From: Sphingomonas cavernae
Lineage (GTDB): Bacteria > Pseudomonadota > Alphaproteobacteria > Sphingomonadales > Sphingomonadaceae
Direction of reading: 5' to 3'
DNA length: 64,000 nt
Assembly: GCF_003590775.1 (NCBI RefSeq)
Contig: NZ_QYUM01000002.1
Span: forward strand, 1,054,001-1,118,000
Shown here one piece after another: positions 43,680-50,243 of this stretch. Positions within the stretch are counted from its first letter, which is position 1. Every line of letters starts with the position of its first letter. The notes under the pieces were generated by a model, which ran no database searches, was not told where the DNA came from, and worked only from the letters and a program-made list of their open reading frames with translations. The position numbers and the translations under genes were made by a program.

Positions 43680-44381
43680 ATGCGCGAGATTATATTCGAC
43701 ACGGAAACGACCGGATTAAGCGCCCAGAATGGCGACAGGCTTGTCGAGATCGGGTGTGTGGAATTGATCAACCGGGTCGAAACGGGCCGCGTCTTCCATG
43801 CCTATTTCAATCCAGAGCGAAGCATGCCGAGCGAGGCGCAGGCGGTGCACGGCCTGTCCGACGCCTTTCTGTCGGACAAGCCGCTTTTTGCCGATCAAGT
43901 TGAGGGCTTGCTCGAATTCCTCGAGGACAGCCCGCTCGTTGCGCACAATGCGCAATTCGACTTTTCCTTTCTAAACCATGAACTTGGCCAGTGCGGTCGG
44001 CCGATCGTGCTGCCCACGCGCATGATCGACACGCTTGCGATAGCGCGCACCCGGCACCCGGGCGCCAAACACAGCCTTGATGCGCTGTGCACGCGCTACG
44101 GAATCGACCGCAGTCACCGCGTGCTCCATGGCGCATTGCTCGACGCGCAGCTTCTCTCGCAGCTCTATGTCGAGCTGACGGGTGGACGCCAGATCGGGCT
44201 GATGCTCGCTGCCGAGGAAAGCGTCACGGTCAGCGTCGAGTCGCGTACGACGATCATGGTGGCGCGAGTCGCGCGGCCCGCGCGGCCACATGCCGCCAGC
44301 GAGGAGGAGATTCGACGCCACACCGACTTCATCAACCGACTCACCGATCCACTCTGGTCCGAGGGGCTGGCTGCCGGTTGA
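43680..44381 (+). CDS. dnaQ: DNA polymerase III epsilon subunit (proofreading 3'-5' exonuclease)
   Basis: A 233-residue DnaQ. Exo I is IIFDTETTGL (4-13), Exo II is PLVAHNAQFDFSFL, and Exo III-epsilon is HRVLHGALLDAQLL with the catalytic His and Asp. A C-terminal tail of about 55 residues links to the polymerase alpha subunit. I chose ATG 43680, immediately before the conserved strand. It ends the ppsR-maf-aroE-coaE-dnaQ run that stands next to oriC in many alphaproteobacteria. Confidence 0.95.
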   Translation: MREIIFDTETTGLSAQNGDRLVEIGCVELINRVETGRVFHAYFNPERSMPSEAQAVHGLSDAFLSDKPLFADQVEGLLEFLEDSPLVAHNAQFDFSFLNHELGQCGRPIVLPTRMIDTLAIARTRHPGAKHSLDALCTRYGIDRSHRVLHGALLDAQLLSQLYVELTGGRQIGLMLAAEESVTVSVESRTTIMVARVARPARPHAASEEEIRRHTDFINRLTDPLWSEGLAAG

Positions 44382-44434
44382 CGCCAGGGGTGCCGCATCC
44401 CAGATGCGGAGCGTACAGCAATGGAGAAATAGCG

Positions 44435-45028
44435 ATGGACATCCGTGTTTCCGGACATCAGGTCGACACCGGCGATGCGCTCAAGGCGCATGTTTCGGAA
44501 CGACTGAACGCCGTTGCGGACAAGTATTTCTCGCGCGCGCTGTCAGCGCAGGTCACCTTCGGCAAGGGGCCGCATGACTATGGTTTTCGCTGCGACATCG
44601 TCGCGCATGTCATGCAGGGCGTAATTTTGAAGGGCTCGGCCACCGGCCAGGATGCCCACCCGGCCTTTGAAGGCGCCGCCGATCGTATCGAAACCCAGCT
44701 TCGCCGCTACAAGCGCCGTCTCAAGGATCGCGCCGTCATGCAGCAGGCCGCGGCGAACGCGGACCTGATGACGCTCAATGGCGATGCCGGCTACACCGTC
44801 TTCGATGCCGTCGAGGGTGAAGAGGATATTGCCGAGAATCCGCTGATCATCGCGGAGACGCGTGTCGACGTGCCCGACGCCAGCGTTTCAGATGCCGTGA
44901 TGATGCTCGACCTGCGAAACACCAACGCGCTGCTTTTCAAAAACAGTGGCACGGGCGCTTATAATATGGTCTACCGCCGCGATGATGGCACCATCGGCTG
45001 GGTAGAGCCGCAGCGCGCTGCTTCCTGA
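44435..45028 (+). CDS. hpf: Ribosome hibernation promoting factor, long form
   Basis: A 197-residue long HPF that dimerises and stores ribosomes in stationary phase. The N-terminal domain (MDIRVSGHQVDTGDALKAHV, then GFRCDIVAHVMQGVILKG) binds the decoding centre of 30S. The C-terminal domain (from about 130) has VDVPDASVSDAVMMLDL and YNMVYRRDDGTIGWVEP, the dimerisation part absent from short YfiA/HPF proteins. GGAGAA precedes ATG 44435. An intrinsic-terminator-like hairpin follows, before ptsN, a pairing also seen next to rpoN in other proteobacteria. Confidence 0.92.
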   Translation: MDIRVSGHQVDTGDALKAHVSERLNAVADKYFSRALSAQVTFGKGPHDYGFRCDIVAHVMQGVILKGSATGQDAHPAFEGAADRIETQLRRYKRRLKDRAVMQQAAANADLMTLNGDAGYTVFDAVEGEEDIAENPLIIAETRVDVPDASVSDAVMMLDLRNTNALLFKNSGTGAYNMVYRRDDGTIGWVEPQRAAS

Positions 45029-45070
45029 GATGGTTCGAGCGGGGCCTTAACAGACGGATCTATAAGGGGT

Positions 45071-45105
45071 CTACGGCGGACCAAATTCCGCCGTAGCGGG
45101 TTTTT
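45071..45105 (+). terminator. Terminator/attenuator-like hairpin abutting the ptsN start
   Basis: A perfect 10-bp stem (CTACGGCGGA 45071-45080 with TCCGCCGTAG 45087-45096, loop CCAAAT) is followed by CGGGTTTTT, which ends three bases before the ptsN ATG. It has the form of an intrinsic terminator for hpf, and its position would let it attenuate or occlude ptsN. Confidence 0.75.
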
Positions 45106-45107
45106 AT

Positions 45108-45575
45108 ATGAGCGATTTCAGTGATATCCTTACGCCCGACGCGATTGTTGCCGGGCTGCCGGTCACGGCAAAGAAAGCCCTTTTCCAACAGCTCGCTACG
45201 ATCGCCGAACGCGAAACGGGTATCGAATCGCGGCTCGTAATCGAGCGGCTGGGCGAGCGCGAACGGCTTGGCTCGACCGGATTCGGCGGCGGCGTCGCGA
45301 TTCCCCATGGCAAGATCGAGGGGCTGGAACGGGTTGTCGGCGTGTTCGCGCGGCTCGTCGAACCCATAGACTTCCAGGCGATCGACGATATGCCCGTCGA
45401 TATCGTCTTCATGCTGCTTTCGCCCCCCGATGCGGGCGCCGAGCACCTGAAGGCGCTCGCGCGCGTCAGCCGCGCGCTTCGGGATCGGCCTTTCCTGGCC
45501 AAGCTGCGCGGCGCGGGTTCGCAGGATGCGCTCTACGCGCTGCTCGCCACCGCCGAAGCGCGTGATGCGGCCTGA
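45108..45575 (+). CDS. ptsN: PTS IIA-Ntr regulatory protein PtsN
   Basis: A 155-residue EIIA-Ntr protein of the nitrogen-related phosphotransferase system, a regulatory phosphorelay with no sugar transport. The phosphorylated His67 lies in GGVAIPHGKI. MSDFSDILTPDAIVAGL is the usual N-terminus and DIVFMLLSPPDAGAEHLKALARVSRAL is conserved. ATG 45108 has no convincing Shine-Dalgarno: the upstream bases are the T-run and tail of a hairpin. It overlaps the following thioesterase gene by 11 bases. Confidence 0.9.
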   Translation: MSDFSDILTPDAIVAGLPVTAKKALFQQLATIAERETGIESRLVIERLGERERLGSTGFGGGVAIPHGKIEGLERVVGVFARLVEPIDFQAIDDMPVDIVFMLLSPPDAGAEHLKALARVSRALRDRPFLAKLRGAGSQDALYALLATAEARDAA

Positions 45576-46050
45576 GGCCGAAGCAGGCGAGGCGATTTCG
45601 GGCGAGGCCGCCCATTTCCGCGCGCTGGAATCGCTCTATCGCAGCGCGCCGATCAACGGGCTGTTCGCCTCGTCGCTCGAGATTCCCGATGCAGGGACGG
45701 CGCGGATCCGCTTCGCCGTGGGCGAACAATATTATCACGCAGCGGGCGCCGTTCATGGCACCGCCTATTTCAAGATGCTCGACGACGCAGCCTTTTATGC
45801 GGCGAACAGTCTGGTCACCGACTATTTCCTGCTGACCACCGCATTCAACCTGCTCTTCACGCGGCCGATCAAATCGGGCCCGATCGTCGCCGAGGGGCGC
45901 TGGATCAGCGGCAAGCGCCGCGTCTATGTCGCCGATGCGCGGCTGATCGACGCGGAGGGCGAGGAAGTCGCCCGCGGCACGGGCACATTCATGCGGTCGC
46001 GCATCCCGCTCGCCTCGTTGCCCGGCTATGCCGGCACAACCACCGAGTGA
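45565..46050 (+). CDS. PaaI-family hotdog thioesterase
   Basis: A 161-residue hotdog-fold protein. The active-site helix region GAVHGTAYFKMLDDAAFYAAN matches the PaaI/YiiD type, in which the Gly and acidic residue of HGGxxxxLxD act in catalysis. TTAFNLLFTRPIKSGPIVAEGRW is the long hydrophobic strand pair. The probable substrate is an acyl-CoA; which one is unknown. I chose ATG 45565 (GTG 45562 is adjacent). It overlaps ptsN by 11 bases and the DUF1491 gene by four. Confidence 0.82.
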   Translation: MRPEAEAGEAISGEAAHFRALESLYRSAPINGLFASSLEIPDAGTARIRFAVGEQYYHAAGAVHGTAYFKMLDDAAFYAANSLVTDYFLLTTAFNLLFTRPIKSGPIVAEGRWISGKRRVYVADARLIDAEGEEVARGTGTFMRSRIPLASLPGYAGTTTE

Positions 46051-46379
46051 GTTCGCGGCTTTCGAGCGACCTGATGGTGTCCGCGCTGATTCGCCGCGTC
46101 GAGGGCGCGGGCGGGCACGCCATGGTGCTTGCGCGCGGCGACCGCGGAGGCGGTGCGATTTTGATCGCCTGTGCCGAAAAGGGACGTGTCGAAAAGCTGC
46201 TCGAACGCACGCTCGATTTCGACGGCGGCTATGTATGGACCGCGTGCGGACCCGAGGCAGGCGAGGAATCCCAGAAATTTCAGGACTATCTGGATCGGCG
46301 TCGTGCGCGCGATCCCGATTTGTGGATTGTCGAACTGGATATCGCACAGGCCGAACGGTTCGCCGCTGAAACGATCTGA
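46047..46379 (+). CDS. DUF1491 family protein
   Basis: A 110-residue protein of a family found mainly in alphaproteobacteria. SSDLMVSALIRRVEGAGGHAMVLARGD at the N-terminus and a C-terminal RARDPDLWIVELDIAQAERF are typical. The family usually sits next to ptsN or a lipoprotein gene; no function is known. GTG 46047 overlaps the thioesterase stop. A 171-base gap with no recognised element follows. Confidence 0.82.
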   Translation: MSSRLSSDLMVSALIRRVEGAGGHAMVLARGDRGGGAILIACAEKGRVEKLLERTLDFDGGYVWTACGPEAGEESQKFQDYLDRRRARDPDLWIVELDIAQAERFAAETI

Positions 46380-46550
46380 CACGGTTGACACTGCTGCGCT
46401 GCAATAACAAATGGCATCCAGCACCAACGCGTCAGGCCGATTTCCAGGAAAAGAGGGGGAACACGGCAGCGCAGTCGGGGGGCGATCAGGGATGCCGCAG
46501 TATCTGGCATCCTGTGTTTCGATCAGCCAACCGCAATTTGATCTGAGTAA

Positions 46551-47198
46551 ATGAGTCCAACCCTACGCGCCGCGTCTTTCGCGGCTGTGGCATTTTGCGT
46601 TTTTGCGGCGGCGGTTGAAGCTGCGCCGTCCATCGCTTCGGCAGCGGATGTATCCGTGCCGACGACTTCGGAGATCACGATCTCCGATCCCGCTATCATC
46701 AGCGCGCCTTCAACGGCGCAGGTTCCGGCCCTGACCGACGCTGCGGAGAAATCCGCGCCCGAGGCTGTCGAACCGAGCAGGAAATTCGCCTCGCTGCGCG
46801 ACCTTGTCGACAATGTCGACACCGAAACCGCGCTGAATCGCGACGAAGAATGCCTTGCCGGCGCAATCTATTTCGAATCCAAGAGCGAATCGCTCGAAGG
46901 CCAGCACGCCGTGGCCGAGGTGATCATCAATCGCTCTGAATCGGGCCGTTTCCCCGGCTCGATCTGCGGTGTCGTCTATCAGCCGAGCCAGTTTTCCTTC
47001 GTCCGCGGCGGGCGGATGCCTGCGATCAACCGTGACAGCCGCGACTGGCACGAAGCCGTTGCGGTCGCGCGCGTCGCGATGGACGAGGCATGGGAAACGT
47101 CCGCTTCCGATGCGCTCTTCTTCCATGCAACGCGCGTTTCGCCGCGCTGGAAGCTGAAGCGCGTCGCCACGATCGGCAACCACGTCTTCTATCGCTGA
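46551..47198 (+). CDS. SleB/CwlJ-type cell-wall hydrolase
   Basis: A 215-residue exported protein. The first ~30 residues form a signal peptide (PTLRAASFAAVAFCVFAAA), then a disordered Ala/Ser/Pro-rich linker runs to about residue 85. The Hydrolase_2 domain starts at EECLAGAIYFESKSESLEGQ, in which the Glu of IYFES is the likely catalytic acid, and contains VVYQPSQFSF and DALFFHATRV. Family members cleave peptidoglycan in spore-formers; in non-sporulating alphaproteobacteria they are presumed wall-remodelling enzymes. A strong hairpin follows the stop. Confidence 0.85.
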   Translation: MSPTLRAASFAAVAFCVFAAAVEAAPSIASAADVSVPTTSEITISDPAIISAPSTAQVPALTDAAEKSAPEAVEPSRKFASLRDLVDNVDTETALNRDEECLAGAIYFESKSESLEGQHAVAEVIINRSESGRFPGSICGVVYQPSQFSFVRGGRMPAINRDSRDWHEAVAVARVAMDEAWETSASDALFFHATRVSPRWKLKRVATIGNHVFYR

Positions 47199-47216
47199 TC
47201 GTCGACTCATGAATTG

Positions 47217-47251
47217 AAAAGGGGCGTGGCACCGGATGCCGCGCCCCTTTT
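47217..47251 (+). terminator. Intrinsic terminator after the cell-wall hydrolase gene
   Basis: A perfect 10-bp stem, AAAAGGGGCG (47217-47226) with CGCCCCTTTT (47242-47251), encloses a small inner GGCA/TGCC stem. The T-run forms the 3' side of the stem, giving a bidirectional-looking terminator. The next gene starts 33 bases later. Confidence 0.75.
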
Positions 47252-47283
47252 CATTTGTTCCTTATTCGTTCTATATCGGGGCG

Positions 47284-47760
47284 ATGGACCGCATACCGAT
47301 CTCGCCTGTAACCGCCATCGATATATGCCGTGGCGTCGCGCGGCTGTTCCTTCAGCACGATATGGTCGCGCTGGCCGAGGTGCCGCTGGGCAATGGACGC
47401 CGCGCCGATCTCATGGCGTTGGATTCGTCAGGGCGCGTGACGATCGTCGAGATCAAGGTCGCCCGCGGCGACCTTTTGGGTGATATGAAATGGCCCGAAT
47501 ATCTCGACTATTGCGACCGCTTCTTCTGGGCGGTGCCGCCCGGGTTCGACGCATCGCCGCTTGATACCGAATTTTTCCAGCCCGAGCGTACCGGCGTGAT
47601 TGTCGCCGATCGCTATGCGGGCGCGATCCTGCGCGAGGCCCGCTCGACGGCGCTGGCAGGCGCGCGTCGCAAGGCCGAGACGCTGAGATTCGCGCGCCGC
47701 GCGGCGGCGCGGCTATTGGGAACGCTTGATCCCGATCTCGTGATTCCGGAAGGGGGCTGA
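47284..47760 (+). CDS. MmcB-family DNA repair protein (DUF1052)
   Basis: A 158-residue protein with a restriction-endonuclease-like core: DMVALAEVPLGNGRRADLMAL then VTIVEIKVARGDLLGD. The spaced Asp and Glu-x-Lys form a PD-(D/E)XK motif. In Caulobacter, MmcB is a DNA-damage-induced protein needed for resistance to cross-linking; the nuclease activity is predicted from this fold. I chose ATG 47284; a start at 47236 would lie inside the terminator. No LexA box was identified upstream. Confidence 0.82.
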   Translation: MDRIPISPVTAIDICRGVARLFLQHDMVALAEVPLGNGRRADLMALDSSGRVTIVEIKVARGDLLGDMKWPEYLDYCDRFFWAVPPGFDASPLDTEFFQPERTGVIVADRYAGAILREARSTALAGARRKAETLRFARRAAARLLGTLDPDLVIPEGG

Positions 47761-47766
47761 CCCGTC

Positions 47767-47828
47767 AGAGCCTGATCGATTGAGGTGGAAGCGCGACGCG
47801 CTTCCGCCGAGAGCGTGAATCAGGCTCT
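47767..47828. repeat. Dispersed palindromic element, complete copy B
   Basis: A 62-base element with perfect 10-base terminal inverted repeats AGAGCCTGAT (47767-47776) and ATCAGGCTCT (47819-47828). It encloses a hairpin with arms GGTGGAAGCGC and GCGCTTCCGCC. Its left two thirds recur at 10212-10254. The layout is that of a miniature inverted-repeat element with no coding capacity. It lies between convergent genes and may serve as a terminator. Confidence 0.8.
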
Positions 47829-47837
47829 ATTCAAGGT

Positions 47838-48446
47838 CTACGGCCCCATAACATTGGTTGGCTTGGCCTTGCCCCGGTCCTCGATCAGCTTGAGTACGAC
47901 CGAGGCGCGGGGATCACGCTTGGCGTAATCGCGCGCTGACATGCCCGCGAGTGTGTCGGTGCGATCGGGATTGGCTCCTGCCTCCAGCAGAAGCCGGGTC
48001 ATCCGGACGTCGCGGTTCTGGACTGCGCGGATCAGCGGAGTCTCGCCCTGCGCATTGGGGGCGTCGACACGCGCCCTGCGGCCGATCAACAGTTGCGCGC
48101 CCTCGACGAATCCGAGCTGCGCCGCGATCATCAGCGGGGTATTGCCCTGCCTGTCGGTCACGTCGGTCTTTGCGCCCTTGCTCAGCATCAGCGCCACCCA
48201 GCCCAGATCGCGCCTTTGTGTCACGATATGCAACGCCGTTTCACCCGTCGCTCGGTCCTTGGTGTCGACAATGGTAGAGCCTGGTTCGTTGAGAAACTCA
48301 TGCGCCTTGGCGGCGTTGGCGTCGCGCACCGCCTTGAGGAAGCTGTAGCTGTCCGAAAACTGCGCATGCGCGATTCCCGGCAGCATCAGCGCGGCGGCGA
48401 GCGCGGGCAGGAGCGTCTTTGCGGCAGCACGTTTCGGAAATTGCAT
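47838..48446 (-). CDS. Periplasmic ankyrin-repeat protein
   Basis: A 202-residue exported protein. After a signal peptide (KTLLPALAAALMLPGIAHA, cleavage near residue 28), four ankyrin repeats can be seen: GETALHIVTQRRDLGWVALM, then NTPLMIAAQLGFVEGAQLLI, ETPLIRAVQNRDVRMTRLLL and a final DTLAGMSARDYAKRD unit. Ankyrin repeats bind proteins; the partner is unknown. I chose ATG 48446, before the signal peptide; the frame stays open far upstream, antisense to the SCO1 gene. It is divergent from that gene with a 45-base gap. Confidence 0.85.
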   Translation of the reverse strand: MQFPKRAAAKTLLPALAAALMLPGIAHAQFSDSYSFLKAVRDANAAKAHEFLNEPGSTIVDTKDRATGETALHIVTQRRDLGWVALMLSKGAKTDVTDRQGNTPLMIAAQLGFVEGAQLLIGRRARVDAPNAQGETPLIRAVQNRDVRMTRLLLEAGANPDRTDTLAGMSARDYAKRDPRASVVLKLIEDRGKAKPTNVMGP

Positions 48447-48491
48447 CGCGTTTGGATCCCTGTTGTCTTGCACTCGAGCGCATAGCAAAGC

Positions 48492-49112
48492 ATGGCTGGC
48501 GCTGCCATGAACGAAATTCTTCGCGCCCTCGCGCCTTGCCTTGCACCGCTCCTGCTGCTCGCAGCCTGCGGATCGCAGCCCGCAGCCACCCCGCCCGGCG
48601 AAGCGCCGCTCGCCGGCGCAAGGATCGGCGGGCCCTTCAACCTTGTCGATCAGGACGGAAAATCGGTCAAAGACAGCGATTTTGCGGGCAAATACCGGCT
48701 GATGTATTTCGGCTATGCCTATTGCCCCGATGTCTGTCCGGTCGACGTGCAGAAACTGATGCAGGGGCTCAAGACCTTCGAAAAGACAAATCCGCAGGCG
48801 GCCGGCCGGCTGCAGCCGATCTTCATCAGCGTCGATCCCGAGCGGGACACGCCCGAGGTGCTCAAGCAGTTCGTCGGCAATTTCCACCCGCGGCTGATCG
48901 GGCTTACCGGCAGTCCGCAAGCGATTGCCGCGGTCGCCAAGGATTATGCGGTCTATTATCGTAAGGCGGGCGATCCCAAGGCGAGCGACTATCTTGTCGA
49001 TCACAGCCGCCAGACCTATCTGATGGGACCTGACGGCAAGCCGATCGCGCTGGTGCCGCAGGATGGAACGCCGCAGGAAATTGCGGCGGTGCTCGCACAA
49101 TGGGTCAGGTGA
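48492..49112 (+). CDS. SCO1/SenC-family copper chaperone lipoprotein
   Basis: A 206-residue lipoprotein: LLLAAC ends in a lipidated Cys. The thioredoxin-like domain has the copper ligands in YCPDVCPVD (CxxxC) and the His in LVDHSRQTYLMGPDG, about 120 residues later, as expected for SCO1 proteins that load CuA of cytochrome oxidase. FISVDPERDTPEVLKQFV is also canonical. ATG 48492 or ATG 48507 may be used. No oxidase genes are in the window. Its 3' end overlaps the YcgN-family gene by 13 bases. Confidence 0.92.
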   Translation: MAGAAMNEILRALAPCLAPLLLLAACGSQPAATPPGEAPLAGARIGGPFNLVDQDGKSVKDSDFAGKYRLMYFGYAYCPDVCPVDVQKLMQGLKTFEKTNPQAAGRLQPIFISVDPERDTPEVLKQFVGNFHPRLIGLTGSPQAIAAVAKDYAVYYRKAGDPKASDYLVDHSRQTYLMGPDGKPIALVPQDGTPQEIAAVLAQWVR

Positions 49113-49543
49113 ACAAGCCTTTCTGGGAAAGCAAGACGCTCGACGCGATGAGCCGCGCGGAGTGGGAAAGCCTCTGCGACGGCTGCGGCAAATGCTGCAT
49201 CCACAAGCTCGAAGACGAAGAAACGGGCGAACTTCACCCCACCAATGTGGCGTGCAAGCTTCTCGACCGGCACAGCGGACAATGCACCAACTACAAGCAT
49301 CGCCGCGCCTTCGTTCCCGAGTGTGTCAGGCTCACGCCCGCGCGATTGCGCGAGATCGACTGGCTTCCCGACACCTGCGCCTATCGCCTGCTCGACGAAG
49401 GCAAGCCGCTTCCCGAATGGCATCCGCTGATTACGGGCGATCCCGAAAGCGTCCACAAGGCGGGGATCTCGGTGCGCGGCTGGACCGTCTCCGAAACCGA
49501 AGCCGGCGAGCTGGAGCTCCATATTGTCGACCGGCCGCTCTGA
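49100..49543 (+). CDS. YcgN/UPF0260-family cysteine-cluster protein
   Basis: A 147-residue protein. The cysteines lie in ESLCDGCGKCCIHKLED, then ACKLLDRHSGQCTNYKHR, VPECVRL and DTCAYRLL. The pattern CxxCxxCC plus three further cysteines is typical of UPF0260/YkgJ-like proteins that may bind a zinc or Fe-S site. The function is unknown. It overlaps genes on both sides (SCO1 by 13 bases, the metallopeptidase by 20), suggesting coupled translation. Confidence 0.9.
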   Translation: MGQVNKPFWESKTLDAMSRAEWESLCDGCGKCCIHKLEDEETGELHPTNVACKLLDRHSGQCTNYKHRRAFVPECVRLTPARLREIDWLPDTCAYRLLDEGKPLPEWHPLITGDPESVHKAGISVRGWTVSETEAGELELHIVDRPL

Positions 49544-50243
49544 TCTGAGCTTTGGGCCGGAGGGGAGTGAGCGTCCTCTTATCGTTCGACGCAGCCGACA
49601 GGCGCGCCGCATGCGCCTCAGCGTCGATCCGCGCAACGGCGCGGTAACGCTCTCGCTTCCGTGGCGCGCCGCGCTTGGCGCGGCGCTGGAATGGGCCGAC
49701 GGCCAGCGGCGCTGGGTGGACTCGGCGCTCGCCAACATTCCGCAGGCGCGCCCGATTTGCCCCGGCGGCACCTTCCCGTTCGAGGGCGAGGATCTTATCG
49801 TCGACTGGCGGCAGGGGTTGCCGCGTACAGTACGCCGCGAGCCCGGGCGACTGGTCTTCGGCGGCCCACGTGACGCGGTGGCATCACGCCTGATCGGCTG
49901 GGCGAAACGGGAAGCGTTGGCGACGCTGGAGCGCGAGACGCGTGAGATTGCGGCGCATGCGGGCGTGACCGTGGGTCGGGTCGGTGTGGGGGATCCCCGT
50001 GCGCGCTGGGGCAGTTGCGCGGCCAACGGCGATATCCGCTATAGCTGGCGGCTGATCATGGCGCCCGTCTTCGTTCGCCGTTCGACCGTGGCGCACGAGG
50101 TGGCGCACCGGGTCCATATGGACCACAGCCCCGCCTTCCACGCGCTCGCGGCAAGGCTTTATGGCGGCGATCCCGACGTGGCGCGCGCCTGGTTGCGCGC
50201 CCACGGGAGTGCGCTTCACTGGGTTGGCCGCGAAGGCTCCTGA
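49524..50243 (+). CDS. YgjP/DUF45-family zinc metallopeptidase
   Basis: A 239-residue protein with the zinc-binding HEVAHRVHMDHSPAFH segment near residue 191, in which HExxH and a later His match DUF45 (WLM/SprT-like) peptidases. RARWGSCAANGDIRYSWRLIM upstream of it is the family signature. The N-terminal ~90 residues are a beta-rich domain. The only in-frame start before the conserved region is TTG 49524, which overlaps the preceding gene by 20 bases. The 3' end overlaps the convergent PBP1A gene by 28 bases. Confidence 0.87.
   Translation: MSTGRSDLSFGPEGSERPLIVRRSRQARRMRLSVDPRNGAVTLSLPWRAALGAALEWADGQRRWVDSALANIPQARPICPGGTFPFEGEDLIVDWRQGLPRTVRREPGRLVFGGPRDAVASRLIGWAKREALATLERETREIAAHAGVTVGRVGVGDPRARWGSCAANGDIRYSWRLIMAPVFVRRSTVAHEVAHRVHMDHSPAFHALAARLYGGDPDVARAWLRAHGSALHWVGREGS

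Noticed and set aside
44393-44409. CCGCATC / GATGCGG hairpin between dnaQ and hpf as a terminator
   Set aside because: Only a 7-bp stem with no T-run; too weak to claim.
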